Shown: positions 57,526 through 64,000 of the stretch, in pieces | How the letters are laid out: the number at the start of each line of letters is the position of its first letter | Position numbering within the stretch: position 1 is the stretch's first letter | Source of the DNA: Nymphaea colorata | Taxonomy: Eukaryota > Streptophyta > Magnoliopsida > Nymphaeales > Nymphaeaceae | Reading direction: 5' to 3' | Length of the DNA stretch: 64,000 bases | Assembly: GCF_008831285.2 (NCBI RefSeq) | Contig: NC_045138.2 | Coordinates: 4,493,205-4,557,204 of the forward strand | The notes under the pieces: model-generated | Database searches by the model: none | What the model was told of the DNA's origin: nothing | The model's input: only the letters and a program-made list of their open reading frames with translations | Translations under genes and position numbers: made by a program

Positions 57526-57887
57526 TACTTTATTTACATATAAAAACTTTATTCATTTTCAGTTTGTCTACATATGAGTGCCCCTTAGAGTTTGAAATAT
57601 AAACTTAGAGGTCGTTTGATTGTTGTTCATTCGGACGGAATAGACAGGACATCCTGTCCATTACACTACTATCCTGTCCTCATGAACAATGATGTTCCTT
57701 ATTCACCGTTTAATGATTTTAAGAACAGAATACTAAGTTCTTTTTGTCCGACGTTTGCTATGTCTGTTATGTTTGACATTTGTTTCAAAATAAACAAATC
57801 TAATTACAATTATGAAAGATAAATTAAAAATTTGTCAGCAATACCTGATACTTTGTTGTTTTGTTTATGTCAATCTAATGTAAATTA

Positions 57888-58240
57888 GGATATGTCAATG
57901 GATCCAGATTCAGATTAGATATCTAATTAACCAATCAAACTGCTTAAACAAATTAAGTTTAGATGTAAAAAAGAAATTATAATCCAATTAAGAAATGGGA
58001 TATATTCCAAATTTAAGAAATAATCTAATTCAATTCCTTCTTAAATGAATATTCTAACGAAAAATAATCAATAATATTGTCAATAGGTACATACATAATC
58101 TGAAAGTATACATAATCTGAAAGTATGTTGTTTTCAATATGTACATACATAACCTGAAAGTTTTAATTGTTAAGCTGTGAACTTAACTGTAGTATTCTGG
58201 TTAGATTCGGATTTAAATTTGGAAGTTAGACTCAAATGTA
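57888..58240. mobile_element. Family A element, decayed copy
   Basis: Left end TTAGGATATGTCAATGGATCC with TTAGATATCTAATTAACC. The rest is strongly changed and holds a short local duplication (CATACATAATCTGAAAGTAT near 58090-58150). Family words reappear near 58200 (AGATTCGGATTTAAATTTGG). The right end is not clear. Confidence 0.4.
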
Positions 58241-58969
58241 TATAAAGTTTTTCAACTACCAATTAAATTCAAAGTATGCGAACATTCCAATGAACTTCAT
58301 GCAATTTGAATACAATACACTGACATTCCTGCATCCACCTCTAATATGCTCAACAGAGACAATTTTAATACAGGAGACCCTAAGAAACAACTACTCACAC
58401 TTAATCTACCCCAACAGCCAATTCTCCTCTTGAGTTTCTCACTGTCTCAAAGTTTAAGAGATGAAAATGCAGCTGCTTGAAACCATAGACTGCCACTTCC
58501 TCCCCTTCTTCCTACATGAGAAGATTTGCAGCCAGAGGAGAAGAAAGCCTTAAATCAAGGAAGCCATTCCCCTTATACTGTGCCAATCGCGTTAACATGA
58601 AGTCTCCATATTCCCTCCATTAATTCTACTTCTGCCCACGCATTGAATGAATTATGGCCGTTAGATGGTGCAATACTTTTTCTCCGGTTCAGATTCCTGC
58701 ATTGCAGAGGAAGAAGAGTATGTTACATCTGACTTCTCATAAATGATTTATATTGAAACATGTTCTTACAGAGAAATACAGCCAGTAACAAATCTCTTCT
58801 TTATGTCGATTAAACCAGTTGGTGCTGCTGACTACATTCAATATGTCTATTGCCCCACTAACATGTCGATTGACATTTGCGACTGTGTCCTGCATAGTCT
58901 TGCTTCTAAGTTAATACAAATGCCACGTTGTGATAAACAAAGAAATGCACCATATCTTCCACGTCCATT
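58241..58969. other. No feature recognised
   Basis: AT-rich sequence with short frames only. No splice-linked coding signal, repeat family or RNA gene seen. Confidence 0.4.
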
Positions 58970-59431
58970 TCACCTTGATTTTCTCCTCCCATCATCAGCG
59001 TAAGGCCTCCTTAACACTATTCCAGTTAGCAACTTTAACATCCAACTTGCTACCATTGAACTTCCAGCAGTTCTTCGCCCAGACACATGGTGAGAAGACG
59101 CGAGAGAGGATTCGGCTTGCGACGCAAATTCAACCTCCTGGGTAACACGTTTGGCCAATTGAGAACTCAACCTCCTGCAAATTTCGCTCTCATGCTGATC
59201 TTCCTCAGAAATGATCACATAGGGATGTCCTTCGAGTTCTTCTTTCGTCTCCTCCACTTTCTTTGCATCTCTTATGATCTCCTTCCAAGATTTTAACAGA
59301 GGCAGTCTTCCGGTGTGATCGCTCACCCCATTCAATTGATTGGTCTCCGTTTCTGTATTTTCCCTTGTTGAAATTAGGGATATCCAGCCTCGCGTCCATG
59401 ACAAATGAAATCCACGAGATAAAAAAATCAA
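58970..59431 (-). CDS. Possible coding exon of unknown product
   Basis: An open stretch of about 150 codons whose middle part is charged and helix-like (LPLLKSWKEIIRDAKKVEET, then EEDQHESEICRRLSSQLAKR). This is unlike the compositional frames elsewhere in the window. I do not recognise the family. The first 15 residues look like non-coding read-through, so if real this is an internal or last exon joined to sequence near 59500-59890, where another - strand open stretch lies. A second frame (59498-59205) overlaps it. It may be a decayed gene or chance. Confidence 0.25.
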   Translation of the reverse strand: MIFLSRGFHLSWTRGWISLISTRENTETETNQLNGVSDHTGRLPLLKSWKEIIRDAKKVEETKEELEGHPYVIISEEDQHESEICRRLSSQLAKRVTQEVEFASQAESSLASSHHVSGRRTAGSSMVASWMLKLLTGIVLRRPYADDGRRKSR

Positions 59432-59727
59432 TAGCTTCAGAAAAAAGACAGCATGCTAGAAATCCATTATTAAGAAAAGTGAAAAAGAGGGAGAACATGC
59501 AGCATCGGGGTTTGAGAGCTTAAGTTTCCTGCAACCCTTGTAGGAGATGCTGCGTCGGTTCATGAAGAAGAAGAACACCATAAAACCCCTCTGCGGCTCT
59601 GCCACCGCCGAAAATGCGTGCTGAAAATGGGCATGGGCCGAGGGAGAGACGGGGCGGAAAAAGCGAGCAGAGAGAGAGAGAGATTGAGTATCACCACCAC
59701 AAGCCGCCGCCCAGGAGCCGCTGGAAG

Positions 59728-59802
59728 ACTCCCTGCTGAGGATCTGCTGGAGGACGCCCACTGAAGAGCTGCTCGAAGACGCCCACTGAAGAGCTGCAAG
59801 CA
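59728..59802. repeat. Short tandem repeat, period 25 bp, about three units
   Basis: GACGCCCACTGAAGAGCTGC at 59753 recurs at 59778, and a diverged unit (GACTCCCTGCTGAGGATCTG) precedes it. The region is GC-richer than its surroundings. On the - strand it falls within open, Ser/Gln-rich frames, so it could be coding-related, but no product is recognised. Confidence 0.7.
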
Positions 59803-60282
59803 ATGTTGCAGGAGGAAACGAATCGACTATGTCCGGGGAGAGAAACAGAACGGCTCAGAATGGAATTTCTGGCTCCCCCGCCTATCATGTTCTTTTCCGC
59901 CCCAAATAAATGAATGAAATTTAATCACTTCACCTGGAAGCTTAAAAGACCTTCATCTAATACCCGACTATTTGATATATCAAATGCCATACTAGAGCCA
60001 ATTACCTCTTTACTTAATCTTTGTAATACCGCTCCTTGAGATTTACAATGAAAAGTAGCAGTCCCGGGTAAGAACTTGGAAAACTGGATTTTGTCCATCC
60101 TAAATGCTGAACTAATTAGTTACCCAATTCTTGTTCTACATGAAATATAGTAATTGATCACTTAAAAGAGGGTTAATAATCAATCCAGCCTTTTCGCCCA
60201 GCCATTTAGCGCTTACACATATATATATAATCAGTTTCGTTGACTTTCTCCATCTATTTCAAATACATGGTCCTGATTAGAT

Positions 60283-60378
60283 GGTTGGGTGACTTTAAAC
60301 TTTCAAAAACACATACACACATATATAGACGGTTGGGTGACTTTAAACTTTCAGAAACACATACACACATATATAGAC
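60283..60378. repeat. Two-copy tandem duplication, period 48 bp
   Basis: GGTTGGGTGACTTTAAACTT at 60283 recurs at 60331, and both units continue with AAACACATACACACATATAT. They differ at one or two bases. Confidence 0.9.
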
Positions 60379-61290
60379 TTTGGTGAATATATAGTCATCT
60401 TTTATCACTCTCCTCCCCACTATATAAACAATACTAGCCTCCCTTTTCCAACCCTTGACAAAATATTATATTTCTAAGCTGCATGAACCACAATCTTCCC
60501 ATTGTCATATTTTTGCAAGTTTGGTGCACGGATTATTTCAAGCCCAAGAATACGCCAAAGCCTTCAACACGCAACCAAATTCCGCAAGCAAACTTTGAAG
60601 ACATACCCAAGTTTAAGAGCCAAAATCAACACAAAAGCACCAAGGCTCACGATCAGACTACCCAACAGCCGGCTGTTGTAGATTGCTTCGACGCTCATTG
60701 ACTACCCAACATCTACACATACGTTAAGGACGTCGATAAAATACATGTATATGGGGCAAGGAATGGTTTTACTGTAAAAATACATGCGACTCCACCTTCT
60801 CTTCCAACAAATTGGTTACAATCCCCAACAAATGAGAAGTAGCTGTTTCTGCAAGTGCATCGATTACTATTGCCATCTCCTCCGTTTCTTAGCAGATGGA
60901 AGAGCAGAGGAAGAGAAGCAATTCTTACCCAATGGAAGGGAAGGAAGCCATAGAAAGATCAAACTAAAGATAAGGAACCATGAAATTTCTGATATCTGAA
61001 ATAGGCAGAGATCAGCAGCTGAGAGAAATGGAGATGCCGACAGTTCGAGCAACCCTCCCTTCGCCTACCCTCGCTTCGGAATTCGGGTTCCGACTAATAT
61101 TATTTGAGAATTAAGGAAAAAAGCATGACTTATAAAAATTATACAAATATATATAGTAACTGAATTTATAGCTGTGGTTGTGCACCTGAATTTGAATCCA
61201 ATGGAAAGTCCACATGTATTTACAAAATTTTGTATAAATTTTTTGAAAAATCTCGTTAAAAATTTAAAACTATAATTCAGTCTTTTTCAT
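60379..61290. other. No feature recognised
   Basis: Short frames on both strands, none with family features. Some low-complexity, Gln- and Lys-rich reading on the + strand near 60540-60700. Nothing supported. Confidence 0.4.
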
Positions 61291-61299
61291 GAAATTTTT

Positions 61300-61690
61300 T
61301 TTGCGCCACCCTTAATCCACCAAGACTTGGGCTGGAGGAACCCCTTGAGAGCGGTAGGCTTTTCAGATTGTTGAGGCACTGCCAGTAGCCTCCCATATTG
61401 ATCATTTCCTTAAATCAGGAACCATCCAAGAACAATGTCTCCAGTTGGAGGAAACTCCACAGCCGCTCTGGTATCCTTCTCAGAGTGAAGTCCTTAAAGT
61501 TCGCATCTTAGCCAACACACACTCAATTGCTCGCAGTTTTTCACTTCGAGACGCAGAAGGCGTCACAGCATGTCAGCTAATTGTCTGAGTCCGTAATAGC
61601 TTAGGTCAAGATATTTTAGAAGTGCAAGATCTTAAGTGAAATTTGGCAACTCATTGATTTTACATCGCTTCAGGTGAGCACGAAGTTAAC
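61300..61690 (-). pseudogene. Broken leucine-rich-repeat fragment of a CNL-type gene
   Basis: On the - strand the reading, with stops and shifts, gives an LxxLRALxDLKF-like start, then LLRLEVKNCEQLSVCW, RRIPERLWSFLQLETL, FKEMINMGGYWQC and LNNLKSLPLSRGSS. These are LRR-type phrases of the non-TIR resistance class. Its 5' part (reading CTTGCACTTCTAAAATATC) parallels the coding text for DLALLKYL in the intact CNL gene at 45320-48751. No NB-ARC motifs are found beside it, so it is a 3' fragment only. Confidence 0.6.
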
Positions 61691-61976
61691 AACTCACCAC
61701 TTTGAAGATGAACCAAAGGCCTCCCCATTCCTCTAGTATAGGATCCTGGACCACATTGAAACCTGGGTGAAGTATGATATACACTTTAATTTGAGTATCA
61801 CAATCTCATTTTTTAGAGTAGCACCTATATGAATCGAACATGCAATGTGCATTCTACTTGTAAGTTTGCCAAGCAGCTACGCTACGGTCCTTGAGAAGAT
61901 TTTACATCCCTTCATTGACGATACACTCAACCACTTTATCTTGTTGAGGTGTGCATTTATTGTTGACTTGCACGTA
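61691..61976. other. Flank of the LRR fragment, nothing named
   Basis: Possibly more decayed sequence of the same resistance-type gene, but no motif could be fixed. Ends at the TA flanking the next family A element. Confidence 0.3.
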
Positions 61977-62413
61977 GAGATATCAATGGATAAGAATCGA
62001 ATATGTCCTTAACCGTATCCATTTTTTCAAATATTCACATATTGACATTCAGATTCAGTTTCGAGTACAAATAAAGAAAAGTCATATCTGAATCTGAATT
62101 TGATCCAAAATCTGATTCCATGAGCTGAATTCGATTTTTGCATTCATATTCGAATCTAAATCCAATTATTGAACCGAATGTGACTGATTTTCAAAGTGTA
62201 AGAAGATAGCATATATGGTGTTTATTCAAAATTAAATCCGACCCAAATCTGAATCCGATCAAACATCTATTCGAATTCGAATCCTATGGGATGTCATTTT
62301 CTAAATCCGAATATGATCTGATTTATCATTCGGATATTTATTTTTTTCCATATTCAATTATTTCGGAACAAATCGATTGGATATCTGATTCAAATTGAAT
62401 ATATTGACGTTTC
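61977..62413. mobile_element. Family A small inverted-repeat element
   Basis: Left end GAGATATCAATGG after TA (61975-61976); right end ATATTGACGTTTC before TA (62414-62415), preceded by GATATCTGATTCAAATTG. 437 bp of AATCTGAATCCGATC-type words, non-coding, the same orientation as the copies at 43850 and 54528. Confidence 0.7.
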
Positions 62414-62966
62414 TAATTGCAATCTCCCCCTCCTAACCCTCAGAAAAATTTAATTTATGTATTGGATATGCTGCTTGGTCATGCCCTATGTTGAAATACA
62501 TTTAGATTCATGATATCCAAAACTTTTTTACACAATAAAATTAGACAAACAAGAGATTAACAAGAAATCAGGTCGCACCACTATTGATGGGAAAATTCAT
62601 GTGAATGACAGAAACATCTAGAATTGGAGAGGAAAAAGAAGCAGCAATAAGAATGTAGCTAATCTGGACAACAGAAATGGTGGTGTATGGAATGGTAGAA
62701 AGAGTGTGGAAGCCGAGGGCCGAGACCATTGAAGACTAACCAACCGAATTGATGGCTAAATTACTCTGCGGGACAAGGATGTGTGAAGATGGCTGGATGT
62801 CCTTTTCACATTAAAACTACTTTTTGTCCTGTTTTCTAAATTAAATGGAGACAGTTGTTGCATGCACTCTCTACCACTGGTAAGGCAATAATGTGGTGGT
62901 GGAGCTAATCAAATGGACTCACTCACTCGACTTGATTTTTATGAGGGGAGGGCCGAACTCTACAAC

Positions 62967-63365
62967 TCAATTGTAATTGTCAGCATGCAGCCTGGTCTTT
63001 TTCTTTATTTGTTGCTTTGCTTTTCTTCCTCTATATCTGAAAATTGCTTCTCTTTCATTGGGGCCTGTTTCAATCAATAAATTTATTGGATCAACTTGCA
63101 CATGCAGCTTTCCCTTTCTTCCATATATGGAAGGCAAGACCATGTGACCATCCTCTTCTAACTTTCCATGCAAAATTGCATTGTTGATGTCCATTTGCTG
63201 CAATATCCATCCACATTTTATTGCAATTGATGATAAGTACCTTATAGCAACCATCATCTCCACAACCGTTGTGAAGGACCAAGCAGCCGATGGCAGGGGT
63301 GAACAGCTTATATGTATTATCGTGACTCCGTTTAGGATTAGCAGTTCTTGGTCTCCCAGCTCCAA
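62967..63365 (-). pseudogene. Broken Ty1/copia reverse-transcriptase fragment
   Basis: The frame contains AIRYLSSIAIKCGWILQQMD, INNAILHGKLEEDGHM and VLPS (about 63270-63140). This is the reverse-transcriptase palm-region block of copia elements, where the family has xxDVxxAFLxGxLxEEVYM. The Asp is kept, but the usual Ala-Phe is Ala-Ile. The sequence on both sides leaves the family quickly, and other frames show only fragments, so this is a short, inactive remnant. It lies on the opposite strand to the gag remnant at 56.4 kb, so the two are probably from different insertions. Confidence 0.65.
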
Positions 63366-64000
63366 TTCTCAATGCACTTCGAATTTTGGAAAGGATGAAT
63401 AAATGGAGGTTGACCTGATGATTCTCCACTACATATCTCCACTTAGTTTCGGTCCTGAATCCAGTCATTCTTCAGCAGCCTTAGCGCTTGACTACCCATG
63501 ATCTCCATGCGCACATCTTGAAGGACGCTAGTTTTTCCATGACCTCTCCGCAGTTTCATCGGCTCTTCAAGAGCAGATTTTCTTTCTTTTTCCTCCAATT
63601 CTAGATGTTTCTGTAACTGACATGAATTTTCCATCAGCAGCATCATGACCTGTTTAACTTTCTTTCCAAACCGGTCAAAAAACAAGGCAGTGGAGCACGT
63701 GAGAAAAATACTAGCTTGTTGATGAATTTTGGATCTGAGTTGTACTAAAGAGGAAATTTGTTAGTTTACAATCTCTTTGAAATATATGTAATCAATAGAA
63801 GGAAGGGGAGATTTGTTTTAAACTCTTGGAAGCCTATTTCCTTTGAAACCTAATAGAATGTAGAACTCTTGCAGGAAGATTCACTTCACTCAATTTAAAA
63901 GCATAGATTCTTGAAGTGATTCACCCTTCATGTGAAATAACGGCCATATGAGCCTAAGAATTTGTAAAGACGCCAATGGAGGGTGTTAGCACGTAAGGAA
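63366..64000. other. Right end of window, nothing firm
   Basis: The - strand frame 63685-63443 has a charged, helix-like start (LQKHLELEEKERKSALEEPM) and could be decayed coding sequence upstream of the copia fragment, but it matches no block that I know. The last 300 bases show no feature. Confidence 0.3.

Noticed and set aside
57592-57830. Possible small transposon starting GAGGTCGTTTGATTG
   Set aside because: The left end looks like a known type of terminus, but I could not find a matching inverted right end or target-site duplication.

Overview
The window reads as nuclear DNA of a flowering plant. It is AT-rich, its coding exons are short and separated by introns (mostly GT-AG), the gene families are plant ones, and long gene-poor stretches are filled with microsatellites, small inverted-repeat elements and decayed Ty1/copia pieces. 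I see no basis for naming a species. There is no sign of bacterial, organellar or viral gene organisation.

Five genes are supported. (1) A ten-exon family 3 aldehyde dehydrogenase, + strand, 9736-15252, complete at 499 residues, with a TATA box and two CACGTG boxes just upstream and one GC-AG intron. (2) A three-exon RING-variant (RING-CH) membrane protein, - strand, 23010-19037, 363 residues, with an unusually long spacer inside the zinc-binding module. (3) A mitochondrial-type single-stranded DNA-binding protein, + strand, with five exons from about 32826 to 37355. Its first exon is unresolved and may lie near 28.6 kb. A 3.5 kb intron in this gene carries a near-perfect 240-bp inverted repeat. 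(4) A DnaJ/HSP40 C-terminal (client-binding) protein with no visible J domain, - strand, 40873-39104. (5) A one-exon coiled-coil NB-ARC LRR resistance-type gene, - strand, 48751-45320, 1143 residues.

The rest is accessory. 0-9.5 kb holds old tandem duplications and no convincing gene. 15.3-19 kb has a 0.4-kb tandem duplication and a small transposon. 23-28 kb is microsatellite-rich. Two short non-autonomous repeat families recur. Family A is about 400-445 bp, starts near GGATGTCAATGG, ends near TTGACATCC and is flanked by TA; five copies look full length and several are partial. Family B is about 400 bp, with one end near AACGTTATTTGTGAC and the other a short ATATCACGATAT hairpin. 56.4-57.2 kb holds a broken copia gag, 61.3-61.7 kb a broken LRR fragment related to the resistance gene, and 63.0-63.4 kb a broken copia reverse transcriptase.

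The genes do not form a functional cluster: each is a separate housekeeping, stress or defence gene. I did not find a convincing new biological system. The items most worth a second look are the intronic inverted repeat in the SSB gene, the J-less DnaJ protein, the split RING-variant finger, and the two repeat families.
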